The notes beneath the pieces were generated by a model. That model did no database searches, was not told where the DNA came from, and worked only from the letters and a program-made list of their open reading frames with translations. A program made the position numbers and the translations under genes. DNA of 64,000 nt from Scylla paramamosain (taxonomy: Eukaryota; Arthropoda; Malacostraca; Decapoda; Portunidae). Of this stretch, positions 53,805-64,000 are shown in pieces (the first letter of the stretch is position 1; each line of letters opens with the position of its first letter). The DNA lies in assembly GCF_035594125.1 (NCBI RefSeq), contig NC_087151.1, forward strand, positions 14,347,501 through 14,411,500, given 5' to 3'.

Positions 53805-55665
53805 TCTTGTTTTTTTAATGTAGGAAGGACACTGGCCAAGGGCAACAAAAATCCAATAAAAAAAAATGCCCACTGAAATGCCAGTCCCATAAAAGGGTCA
53901 AAGCAGTAGTCAAAAATTGATGAATAAGTGTCTTGAAACCTCCCTCTTGAAGAAATTCAAGTCATAGGAAGGTGGAAATACAGAAGCAGGCAGGGAGTTC
54001 CAGAGTTTACCAAAGAAAGAGATGAATGATTGAGAATACTGGTTAACTCTTGCGTTGGAGAGGTGGACAGAATAGGGGTGAGAGAAAGAAGAAAGTCTTG
54101 TGCAGCGAGGCCGCGGGAGGAAGGGAGGCATGCAGTTAGCAAGATCAGAAGAGCAGTTAGCATGAAAATAGCGGTAGAAGACAGCTAGAGATGCAACATT
54201 GCGGCGGTGAGAGAGAGGCTGAAGACAGTCAGTTAGAGGAGAGGAGTTGATGAGACGAAAAGCTTTTGATTCCACCCTGTCTAGAAGAGCAGTATGAGTG
54301 GAACCCTCCCAGACATGTGAAGCATACTCCATACATGGACGGATAAGGCCCTTGTGCAGAGTTAGCAGCTGGGGGGGTGGGAAAAACTGGCGGAGACGTC
54401 TCAGAACACCTAACTTCATAGAAGCTGTTTTAGCAGTAGATGAGATATGAAGTTTCCAGTTCAGATTATAAGTACCGAGGATGTTCAGTGTAGAAGAGAG
54501 AGACAGTTGAGTGTCATTGAAGAAGAGGGGATAGTTGTCTAGAAGGTTGTGTCAAGTTGATAGATGGAGGAATTGAGTTTTTGAGGCATTGAACAATACC
54601 AAGTTTGCTCTGCCCAAATAAAAATTTTTAGAAAGATCAGAAGTCAAGCGTTCTGTGGCTTCCCTGCGTGAAATGTTTACCTCCTGAAGGGTTGGACGTC
54701 TATGAAAAGACATGGAAAAGTGCAGGGTGGTATCATCAGCATAGGAGTGGATAGGACAAGAAGTTTGGTTAAGAAGATCATTAATGAATAATAAGAAGAG
54801 AGTGGGTGACAGGACAGAACCCTGAGGAACACCACTGTTAACAGATTTAGGAGAAGAACAGTGACCGTCTACCACAGCAGCAATAGAACGGTCAGAAAGG
54901 AAACTTGAGATGAAGTTACTGAGAGAAGGATAGAAGCCGAAGGAGGGTAGTTTGGAGATCAAAGCTTTGTGCCAGACTCTATCAAAAGCTTCTGATATGT
55001 CCAAGGCAACAGCAAAAGTTTCTCCAAAATCTCTAAAAGGGGATGACCAAGACTCAGTATGGAAAGCCAGAAGATCACCAGTAGAGCGGCCTTGACAGAA
55101 CCTGTAGCCGCACCGGCTGGGCATCAATTGGCTCTCAGGTGATCTGTTTTACTGATCACACCCATCATCGTAGGGTCGAGGAAAGGCAGTTCTCCCTGAC
55201 ACGTTTATTGCTGAGGTAGGCATGACTGTAAGAACTGCAAACAAGTTATCGGTCTCAATTTCTTACAAAATAACATTATACACTGATATTAAACACTTTC
55301 AACATATTACAATATTCATTAACAATACATGCAATCAACTTGGCACTATGACAATCAGTTTTTACTACAAAATTAAAGTATTTACCTCGGTCACCATCCT
55401 GCCCGTCTTTGTCTGAGCGCGACTTGGCCATGAGTGATGGCCGCAGGCGATCAGTGAGTTAACCACACTCTACCAACAAGTGAGCATCGGCTTCGGTGCT
55501 TAATATAACATTGAATACTGATACTTACACACATTACACGTTTTCATGCAAATAGAAAACTATTGAACATTTCACTCATGATTACTGAGGAATAATGACA
55601 TGAGGTACATACGCTTTACATACAGTAACAGAACCCATACTGGCGATCAGATAGAAAGTCTGGAA
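53805..55665 (-). mobile_element. Family-1 copy E11 nested in E10/E13
   Basis: Young minus-strand copy with its T-run and ATGTAGGAAGG 3' end at 53810-53830. RT is intact in two long frames (53910-54419: KLGVLRRLRQFF, GLIRPCMEYASHVWEG; 54552-55127: [39 protein letters not shown]) separated by a small lesion near 54470. It is 5'-truncated at about 55657. Its sequence is itself interrupted at 55102/55631 by a solo LTR. LDISEAF replaces the usual LDISKAF. Confidence 0.88.
55103..55630 (-). mobile_element. 528-bp solo LTR with 5-bp target duplication
   Basis: Begins TGTAGCCGCACC and ends CATACAGTAACA (TG...CA), flanked by GAACC at 55098-55102 and 55631-55635. Removing it plus one GAACC restores the family-1 sequence. 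Read on the minus strand it has AATAAA (near 55216) shortly before its GCGGCTACA end, fitting an LTR in minus orientation. No internal coding region remains, so it is a recombination product of an LTR retrotransposon. A related sequence lies at 63890-64000 in the other orientation. Confidence 0.85.
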
Positions 55666-57152
55666 GATAGTTGTCTGGAAGGTTATATCGAGTTGATAGA
55701 TGGAGGAATTGAGTTTTTGAGGCATTAAACAATACCAAGTTTGCTCTGCCCCAATCATAAATTTTAGAGATCCGAAGTCAGGCGTCCTGTGGACTGTTTA
55801 CTTCTTGAAGGGTTGGACGTCTAGGAAAAGATGTGGAAAAGTGCAGGGTGGTATCATCAGCATAGGAGTGGATAAGACAAGAAGTTTGGTTTAAAAGATC
55901 ATTGATGAATAAGAGGAAGAGAGTGGGTGATAGGACAAAACCCTGAGGAACACCACTGTTAATAGATTTAGGAGAACAGTGACATCTACCACAGCAGCAA
56001 TAGAACGGTCAGAAAGGAAACTTGAGATGAAGTTACAGAGAGAAGGATGGAATCCATAGGAAGGTAGTTTGGAAATCAAATCTTTGTGCCAGAGTCTATC
56101 AAAAGCTTTTGATATGTCTAAGGCAAAAGCAAAAGTTTCACCAAAATCTCTTAAAGTGGATGACCAAGACTCAGTAAGGAAAGCCAGATCACCAGTAGAG
56201 CGGCCTTGACGGAACCCATACTGGTGATCAGATAGAAGGTTGTGAAGTGATAGATGTTTAAGAATCTTCCTGTTGAGGATAGATTAAAAGCTTTAGATCG
56301 GCAGGAAATTAAAGCAATAGGACGGTAGTTTGAGGGATTAGAACGGTCACTCTTTTTAGGAATAGGCTGAATAAAGGCAAGAAAGAAAGGTAGATGTTGA
56401 CAGACAGAGTTGAAAGCAGAGATGCAAGCACGGAGGCTAAGTTTCAGAGAAGAATAGGAGGGACCCCATCAGGTCCATAAGCCTGTGGGCATGGAAAACA
56501 TCATTGCGAAGAATTTTAATAGGTAGCATGAAGTAGTCAGATGGTGGAGAAGAGGAAGGAACAAGCCCTGAATCGTCCAAGGTAGAATTTTTAGCAAAGG
56601 TATGAGCGAAGAATTCAGCTTTAGAGATAGATGTGATAGCAGTGGTGCCATCTGGTTAAAATAAAGGAAGGAAAGAAGACGAAGCAAAATTTTTTTTTTT
56701 TTCAGTTAGGTGCCAGAAGTCACGAGGGAAGTTATATCTTGAAAGATTTTGATACTTTCTATTAATGAAGGAGTGTTTGGCTAGTTGGAGAACAGACTTT
56801 TCACGGTTCCGGACAGAAATATAAAGCGCATGAGATTCTGATGATGGAAAGCTCAAGTACCTTTTGTGGGCCACCTCTACATCATGTATAGCACGATAAC
56901 AGGCTGTGTTAAGCCAAGGTTTGGAAGGTTTAGGTCAAGAGAAAGAGGGAGTGATGTACGCCTAAATGCCAGACAAAATCACTTCTGTTATGCACTCCGC
57001 ACACAGAGACCGGTCTCTGACATGGAAACAGTAGTCATTTCAAGGAAAATCAACAAAATATCTCCTCAGGTCCCCCCAGCTATAGCAGAGACAAAACGCC
57101 AGAGGCGCCTCCGCTTAGGGGGATCACGAGGAGGGATTACGCCACTCGTGTG

Positions 57153-57252
<100 letters not shown>

Positions 57253-57360
57253 CACACGCGCCCACAAAGGACAGCCAAGAGCACGCCGACATTACTGCCA
57301 GACGTACAATTGCTTAGATCATGGCACCGATGAAGGGACTTGTTTAGTGTCACCATCATA

Positions 57361-57841
57361 GATGGCCGTTATCGCGATAAATGACTGATAATTTATCGAT
57401 AACAATATCGGGTTACTGTTTATCCGATCATTATTTTTCCCGCGTTATCGATCGATTGGTATCGCCAATACTTTTATTTCCTAACTAGCGATAATCGATA
57501 ATTATAATTTTAGTTTTTGGAACATGAGCATGTTGAAGTTTTAAACTTTCAAAATTAAAACTAGTAATTTTACTTAAAACAGTACTTTTCATGAGAGAAG
57601 AGACAGGATAAACACTGAATTTCAAATTTTTCTAAGATTTTTCGAAGTTTTCTAAGAAAAGATAAAAATAAAGATTTGGATTTATCATTTTTTAATATCA
57701 ATATCGTTATCGCTAGTATTGGAATTTTGGATTTATCGATTTATCGCTTATTGGTTATCGGGTGATAAAAATTTAACGCCAGCCATCAGTTATCGGTTAT
57801 TGCCGATAAGGTTATCGTTATCGATTTATCGGTTATCGTGG
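57361..57841. mobile_element. TATCGATA-rich element, probably a hAT-type MITE
   Basis: TTATCG or its complement occurs many times clustered at both ends (57368-57490 and 57700-57836), including TTTATCGATAAC, CGTTATCGATCGATTGG and GTTATCGATTTATCGG. The centre (57500-57690) is AT-rich and lacks the motif. Clustered subterminal motifs are typical of hAT non-autonomous elements. The same octamer is also the DREF binding site in Drosophila. Exact ends and a target duplication are not clear. Confidence 0.5.
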
Positions 57842-58605
57842 TAAATATTTTCGTTATTGCGTCCAGCTATGGTCACCATCATCAGCATCAGTCACCAGCA
57901 GACCCACCGCCCCCTGCTTGCCTGTTCGCCTTAAGCTGCTTCACATCCAGACAATTTTTAATTGTCTTTGGCGTCTGGAGTGATGATACTGTGTTCATTC
58001 GAGTTGTTTTCACTACTCTTCATTTTAAAATTATAATTATGTCTACTTGATATTATACATAACAAGATATGTTTTTACATCTCTTATAAGTCATGGTGTT
58101 TTTGCATTGTATTATAACAAGGTCAATTACGAGTATATTATAAAATTCAAATCAGGAATATGAGGGATGCCATATGGACACGTATTTTTAGTTCAAGTGT
58201 TTTCAGATCTCGCTAAATAGAACACCATACTTCACATACATTTCTTATAAATGTCATTTTAAGGTTATAAATTATACATTCTTGGTCACATTTTCTCTAG
58301 GGTTTATGAAAAGACGCGCGTGATTTCCCTGTCAGTGTAAATTCCGCCTACTTCTCCATATCCTCCACCCACTTTCCTCTAGCATAACTTTTGCTCAAAG
58401 GGCAAACCTATGCGGGGATAGGTTTGCCTCAAGAAGCAAACCTACTGATGCTCAGAAGTGGATGCGCCATAGATAGCATAACTAATTATATGGTTTTGGG
58501 CCACCAAGAAAGCGCCTTATGCGTGTTTACGGGCCACGATTGTTAGAATCAACTCTCGGCCCACTCGTGCCCGGAGTGTCCCGCGGGCCAGGAGTTGCGT
58601 CACAC
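57842..58605. other. Unassigned stretch with a perfect hairpin
   Basis: No gene recognised. GGCAAACCTAT (58401-58411) and ATAGGTTTGCC (58418-58428) form an 11-bp perfect stem with a 6-nt loop; AGCAAACCTA recurs at 58435. Confidence 0.5.
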
Positions 58606-58960
58606 TTATCCATCACATAATGGCGCATAAGGAAGTTTAAAGTTACTGACTACATAGAAATCAGTTTGAATAGGCTGAATATTCTTAGATAGCCTTATTG
58701 GTAAGGAAATTATTCCTAAGATTTTCAGAACTGACCCGGTGACACCAGAAAGATTCAAGTCACTTGGACGGAGCATCCATTTACCCCCGCGTGAATTCCG
58801 TTTCAAAATTTTGTAAGATTCTTCAGAAATCATGTTTACCGTGGCTCCAGTGTCTACAGCCAAGGATAAACGATGCTTACCTACCCTAGTTGGCAATGCC
58901 ATTATGTCTGTTTGGTTGTTGGCAGCATTTATAATTGAAGGTCCTGAACCTGCATCACAA
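58606..58960 (-). mobile_element. Retroviral-type aspartic protease fragment of a Gypsy-like LTR element
   Basis: A minus-strand open frame of about 115 codons with the active-site motif LAVDTGATVNMIS at about 58840-58870 and a following YVVSNFKLPY, as in Gypsy-type pol polyproteins just before RT. The frame ends at 58606 where RT would begin. No RT, RNase H or integrase is seen on this side. It lies back to back with an Env-like fragment on the opposite strand. Confidence 0.68.
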
Positions 58961-59715
58961 TAAACTGGTTAAATTAGAGTCCAACCTCAATGAGTTATTG
59001 CAACACTCAAATGATTTAGCAACTGTGTTCGATAATACTTTACATAGTTTAGATATTATAAATCACGTTGTGGTAATAGATCAAGTTTTGCATGTATTTG
59101 AAGCTTCCTTGAGCTCAGTTCTCTACATTAATGAAGCAATAATTTGCAACATGGTGGATGCTGTCGATGGAAGGGTAACAACTTCCTTGTTTCCTGTAGA
59201 GGATTTGCTTCACACACTAGAAATTGGTCAGTCAACATACAAATTGACACCATTGTATGCAACGGACATGATCCAATATTACTACCCGTTGCTAGAAGCT
59301 ACCTTGACTACAGATGCATATAACTGTAAACATACCTTTTAAATCTCTGGATCATTTTGAGGCCTATGAGATTAAACCTTTTCCATTCTCCGTTAATAAT
59401 TCGGTGATGACACTGAACATGAATCCTTCCTTAGTGCTAATAGCCAAAGATTTTTCATTATTTACAATTGGAGATTTAACTGAATTGAAACTTTGTAAAT
59501 CTTCATACTTACATTTGTACCACTGTTCAAGTATCCAATTTGCCTTCTTACCTGTAGTAAATAGAATTTGTGAAGTTACCTTGACACATTCAGAGGCATC
59601 TATAGCCTATCACTGTCCATACAAGCATGTAGTTTCAAAACCACATGCAATTTTCATTGCAATTTTCATAGATATCATGACTTTTATTTCACAGAAACGT
59701 TTTATGTCTCAGTGA
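58941..59715 (+). pseudogene. Env-like (errantivirus / baculovirus F-type) fragment, frameshifted
   Basis: Two overlapping + frames, 58935-59342 and 59314-59715, together look like the central part of the Env/F-like glycoprotein carried by some Gypsy-type LTR elements of invertebrates: a helical stretch followed by a cysteine-containing domain. The two frames are out of register around 59314-59342, so the reading is broken. No start, signal peptide or membrane anchor is evident. The assignment rests on overall pattern, not on a diagnostic motif, and the fragment is old and non-functional. Confidence 0.42.
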
Positions 59716-60052
59716 CTTGCCTAGAAGGGACCACCTATGAGGCGGTTATAGGACATTATGCGGTATAAGATGCTTGTCATGTACGTTCTAGTAAACTAAC
59801 CACTTACCCTTCTCGGTTTCATTTAGCTTTCACAACAGAGCTTTCTTTTAGGGCTTTCCCTCTAACTTCACTGAAGAATTTGACAAAGTCAAGGATTTCT
59901 TTTATAACAAACTCGTTATCAACTCTTTCCTTCTCAAACACAAAAGTTTTCAGAGGCTTTAGAAACATCTTTACCAGTATATCTGAAACCTAGATTTCTC
60001 TACCCAAGTGTCCTGACACCTTTCCTTATTTTAATGTTCTTGATAATACTCT

Positions 60053-60056
<4 letters not shown>
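59716..60056. other. Unassigned stretch
   Basis: No gene or repeat recognised. Confidence 0.4.

Positions 60057-60122
<66 letters not shown>
60057..60122. repeat. (GT)n microsatellite
   Basis: About 33 perfect GT units. Confidence 0.97.
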
Positions 60123-60124
<2 letters not shown>

Positions 60125-61231
60125 GAGAAAGCTGTAACTTTGTGTATATATCTTGATAGTAGATGTAAACGTCTTCCTCCTGCAACTATTATTGGTGGAG
60201 TTTCATGCACATAACACGGTTAGGTACACTGTATTCGTGAAGACTTGTCATGCAGGTGACCGAGTGATGTAACGGTGTCACATAATTAATAATAATATTT
60301 ATTGTATTTATAATGCTTTGCCTACTTAGCGATATTTATACATACATGTATGCATGTATGCATAAATGTAGATAATGGGTGTTGACGTATAAGATTGTGG
60401 TGGAAATGATCACGCCACCCTACGACACACACGCACACACACACCATGGAACTTTCCATAGTCCATTTATTGCCATCGATAAATACTCAGTAGCACCTAC
60501 ATTATATCATCTAAGTATTCTCCATACTTAATCTCTCTCTAATGTTTTTTTTGGCATGTATTATTCTTACCTATAAGTAGTTTTTCCCTTGCCTTATTTA
60601 TGTAATTAGAGAGTTATAATTATGAATATATTCATGTATTGTGAATTTGGTCAACCTGCCCATATTTCCACTGTCAACACTTTTTGAAGTCGCTAAGCGT
60701 CCCTCGAGCTGGCTGCGACATCTCTTGCCACGATGTAACGCTATAACACGCAGAGAACATCCGTTGTTCCGTACACACCACACCCTTCTCCCAGAACTGT
60801 GTACATATATCTAAATGTACATATTTTTATACCCTCACCTTTGACATTCACCTGAAAACCACAGAAACTCAGTGACGAGTGACTTTACCTACTACATAAA
60901 GGTAAGAAACTAATGAACAGTGTCCAGGGGTAACTGATAATTCAAACCCAATGAAACACCATAGTGGAATGTGTTGCGGTTTTCAAAGGTGTTTTTATTA
61001 TTCTAGTAATAGTTTAACATGCGTTCTGCATCATCAATGGAAAAAAAACACACTTATGGGAGTCCGAATAATCATTTACGTGGCTTTTGATTTTTTTTTT
61101 TTTTTATGAGAGACTAAAATGTTTAAGAAAGACCAGTGAGTGTGTCTCATATCCGGTCATCAGATCACAATTACATGCAAATCTTGATATAGTCACTCAC
61201 ACTATACAGATTTTGTCATTGTTTCCTCATC

Positions 61232-61234
<3 letters not shown>
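60123..61234. other. Gene-poor stretch
   Basis: AT-rich, with short ATGTATGCATGTATGCATA repeats near 60345. No gene recognised. Confidence 0.45.

Positions 61235-61281
<47 letters not shown>
61235..61281. repeat. (GT)n microsatellite at a family-2 3' end
   Basis: About 22 GT units joined directly to the 3' terminus of the L2/CR1-like fragment. Confidence 0.96.
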
Positions 61282-61734
<453 letters not shown>

Positions 61735-61735
61735 G

Positions 61736-61903
61736 AGTTGTCATTGAAGAAGAGGGGATAGTTGTCTGGAAGGTTGTGTCGAGTTGATAGATGGAGGAAT
61801 TGAGTTTTTGAGACATTGAACAATACCAGGTTTGCTCTGCCCCACCTCCCTCAATGGGAGTAATTATCGTTTCGGCAGGTGTCTACTGCCTCTCCTCCAA
61901 CAT
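61736..61903 (-). mobile_element. Family-1 internally deleted fragment (RT piece joined to 5' terminus)
   Basis: 61736-61842 matches internal RT ([13 protein letters not shown] region; here FNVSKTQ). 61843-61903 matches the first 60 bp of the family 5' end (CGGCAGGTGTCTACTGCC). The junction at CTGCCCC/ACCTCCC removes about 2 kb. Both parts keep the same orientation, so this is an internal deletion, not an inversion. Confidence 0.82.
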
Positions 61904-62198
61904 GTAATGTTGATGGCAGACTGACAGACAGACATTGCGCTCAAAAGTGTAAGAATCTATCATAAAACCTCTCTTTTCAGTGGTAGTGTTATTTGCTTGC
62001 TGCCACTTAAAGGTGGTCAGCAAGAAAGGTGAAGGTCATGTCTTTAATTGTATATGTTACTGTATATAAAGTGTGTATGTAGCTCACATCATTATTCCTT
62101 TGTAATCATAAGTGAAATGTTCGATAGTGTCCTACCTACATGAAAACATATGTAATATACGAAAGTATCAGTACTCAATTCTATATATACTCGTATAT
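61904..62198. other. Spacer
   Basis: No gene seen. Ends with TATATACTCGTATA immediately before the T-run of the next family-1 copy. Confidence 0.5.
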
Positions 62199-63889
62199 TT
62201 TTTTTTTATGTAAGAAGGACACTGGCCAAGGGCAACAAAAATCAATAAAAAAAAATGCCCACTGAAATGCCAGTCCCGTAAAAGGGTCAAGGCAGTGGTC
62301 AAAAATTGGTGGATAAGTGTCTTGAAACCTCCCTCTTGAAGGAATTCAAGTCATAGGAAGGTGGAAATACAGAAGCAGGCAGGGAGTTCCAGAGTTTACC
62401 AGAGAAAGGGATGAATGATTGAGAATACTGGTTAACTCTTGCGTTAGAGAGGTGGACAGAATAGGGGTGAGAGAAAGAAGAAAGTCTTGTGCAGCGAGGC
62501 CGCGGAAGGAGGGGAGACATGCAGTTAGCAAGATCAGAAGAGCAGTTAGCATGAAAATAGCGGTAGAAGACAGCTAGATATGCAACATTGCGGCGGTGAG
62601 AGAGAGGCTGAAGACAGTCAGTTAGAGGAGAGGAGTTGATGAGACGAAAAGCTTTTGATTCCACCCTGTCTAGAAGAGCAGTATGAGTGGAACACCCCCA
62701 GACATGTGAAGCATACTCCATACATGGACGGATAAGGCCCTTGTACAGAGTTAGCAGCTGGGGGGGTGAGAAAAACTGGCGGAGACGTCTCAGAACACCT
62801 AACTTCATAGAAGCTGTTTTAGCTAGAGATGAGATGTGAAGTTTCCAGTTCAGATTATAAGTAAAGGACAGACCGAGGATGTTCAGTGTAGAAGAGGGGG
62901 ACAGTTGAGTGTCATTGAAGAAGAGGGGATAGTTGTCTGGAAGGTTGTGTCGAGTTGATAGATGGAGGAATTGAGTTTTTGAGGCATTGAACAATACCAA
63001 GTTTGCTCTGCCCCAATCAGAAATTTTAGAAAGATCAGAAGTCAGGCGTTCTGTGGCTTCCCTGCGTGCTATGTTTACCTTCTGAAGGGTTGGACGTCTA
63101 TGAAAAGACGTGGTAAAGTGCAGGGTGGTATCATCAGCGTAGGAGTGGATAGGACAAGAAGTTTGGTTTAGAAGATCATTAATGAATAATAAGAAGAGAG
63201 GGTGACAGGACAGAACCCTGAGGAACACCACTGTTAATAGATTTAGGAGAAGAACAGTGACCGTCTACCACAGCGGCAATAGAACGATCAGAAAGGAAAC
63301 TTGAGATGAAGTTACAGAGAGAAGGATAGAAACCGTAGGAGGGTAGTTTGGAAATCAAAGCTTTGTGCCAGACTCTATCAAAAGCTTTTGATATGTCCAA
63401 GGCAACAGCAAAAGTTTCACCAAAATCTCTAAAAGAGGATGACCAAGACTCAGTAAGGAAAGCCAGAAGATCACCAGTAGAGCAGCCTTGACGGAAGCCA
63501 TACTGGCGATCAGATAGAAGGTTGTGAAGTGATAGATGTTTAAGAATCTTCCTGTTGAGGATAGACTCAAAAACTTTAGATAGGCAGGAAATTAAAGCAA
63601 TAGGACGGTAGTTTGACGGATTAGAACGGTCACCCTTTTTAGGAACAGGTTGAATGTAGGCAAACTTCCAGCAAGAAGGAAAGGTAGATGTTGACAGACA
63701 GAGCTGAAAGAGTTTGACTAGGCAAGGTGCAAGCACGGAGGCACAGTTTCGGAGAACAATAGGAGGGACCCCATCAGGTCCATAAGCCTTCCGAGGGTTT
63801 AGGCCAGCGAGAGCATGGAAAACGTTATTACGAAGAATTTTAATACGTGGCATGAAGTAGTCAGAGGGTGGAGGAGAGGGAGGAACAAG
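62199..63889 (-). mobile_element. Family-1 copy E12, young, RT nearly intact
   Basis: T-run at 62199-62207, 3' UTR, stop near 62299, then RT in two frames: 62299-63231 ([44 protein letters not shown]) and 63179-63907 ([52 protein letters not shown]). A single 2-bp deletion near 63198 (GAGTGGGTG to GAGGGTG) separates them, inside the conserved GSVLSPTLF block. It is otherwise almost lesion-free. On the right it is cut at 63889 by LTR-related sequence. Confidence 0.92.
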
Positions 63890-64000
63890 CTTCAAGACGA
63901 TGCTCACTTGTTAGTAGGGTGTGGTTAACCCACTCATCGCCCGTGGTCGTCAATCACGCGGTGGAGGTGGCCACACAAGGACGGGCAGGAAGGCGACCGA
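63890..64000 (+). mobile_element. LTR fragment related to the solo LTR at 55103-55630, inverted, cut by the window end
   Basis: GATGCTCACTTGTT, AGTAGGGTGTGGTTAACCCA and AGGACGGGCAGGA match, as reverse complement, the central part of the solo LTR (55395-55490) with scattered differences. It starts internally at a shared AAGC rather than at an LTR end, so its junction with E12 is a rearrangement or truncation. It continues beyond the window. Confidence 0.65.

Larger units (their letters stand above)
53423..57138 (-). mobile_element. Family-1 copy E10/E13, interrupted by a second copy (nest host)
   Basis: The 3' part (53423-53804) and the 5' part (55666-57138) read as one minus-strand element split by copy E11. 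GATAGTTGT occurs at the break on both sides (53796-53804 and 55666-55674). The 3' part has a deletion of about 640 bp that joins RQFFSP directly to CLPASVFPPSYDL in frame. The 5' part spans RT to endonuclease C-terminus with many indels and a T-run at 56691-56702. Its 3' UTR differs from the young copies. It is 5'-truncated at 57138, 18 bp before a (TA)n array. Confidence 0.85.

Overview
This is a eukaryotic, AT-rich, repeat-dominated window. It has spliced exons with GT..AG borders, no operons, very long (TA)n, (CT)n/(GA)n and (GT)n/(CA)n microsatellites, and many broken retrotransposon copies. The combination suggests a decapod crustacean, most likely a crab. That assignment is inference from genome style, not from a diagnostic gene.

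The one clear host gene is a TMEM8-family (TMEM8A/PGAP6, TMEM8B-like) seven-transmembrane protein on the + strand. Seven internal exons at 4053-10587 encode the end of the extracellular region, a six-cysteine EGF-like domain and all seven membrane segments. The CREST-superfamily residues (S-x3-H, D, HxxxH) are all present. The 5' exons lie left of the window. The C-terminus is ambiguous: a stop just after the donor at 10588, or splicing to an exon far downstream (candidate at 25161-25261).

The rest is mostly mobile DNA. Family 1 is a 3.3-kb, apparently single-ORF (AP endonuclease + reverse transcriptase) non-LTR retrotransposon of the Jockey/CR1 superfamily. It is present at about a dozen loci (about 24 kb in total by summing my spans): 639-3734 (-), 6424-8684 (+, inside a TMEM8 intron), 19936-22568 (inverted halves), 29068-29155, 30430-33435 (-), 33545-36772 (+), 44145-44437, 44710-45988 (-), 46627-49958 (-, the most complete), 53423-57138 (a three-level nest), 61736-61903 and 62199-63889 (-). 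Family 2 is an L2/CR1-like element known only from 3' fragments that run into (GT)n arrays (12786-13440, 61288-61603). Family 3 carries RNase H (40870-43340, -). There is also a Penelope-like element with a GIY-YIG domain (37978-39985, inverted halves), two PIF/Harbinger remnants, a pogo/Tigger-like remnant with terminal inverted repeats, several MITE-like elements, a solo LTR with a target duplication, and a Gypsy-type protease next to an inverted Env-like fragment.

Layout: 1-3.9 kb family-1 copy; 4.0-10.6 kb TMEM8 exons; 10.6-19.9 kb microsatellites with a few DNA-transposon relics; 19.9-23.6 kb family 1 plus Harbinger; 23.6-29.5 kb sparse sequence with a 647-bp MITE; 29.5-38.6 kb a chain of mobile elements separated by (TA)n arrays; 38.6-44 kb Penelope and RNase H elements; 44-50 kb and 53-57 kb young family-1 copies; 57-61 kb TATCGATA-rich element and LTR-element debris; 61-64 kb family 2, a family-1 copy and an LTR fragment. 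The most unusual theme is the repeated adjacency of element ends to (TA)n microsatellites, as if these arrays act as an insertion sink.
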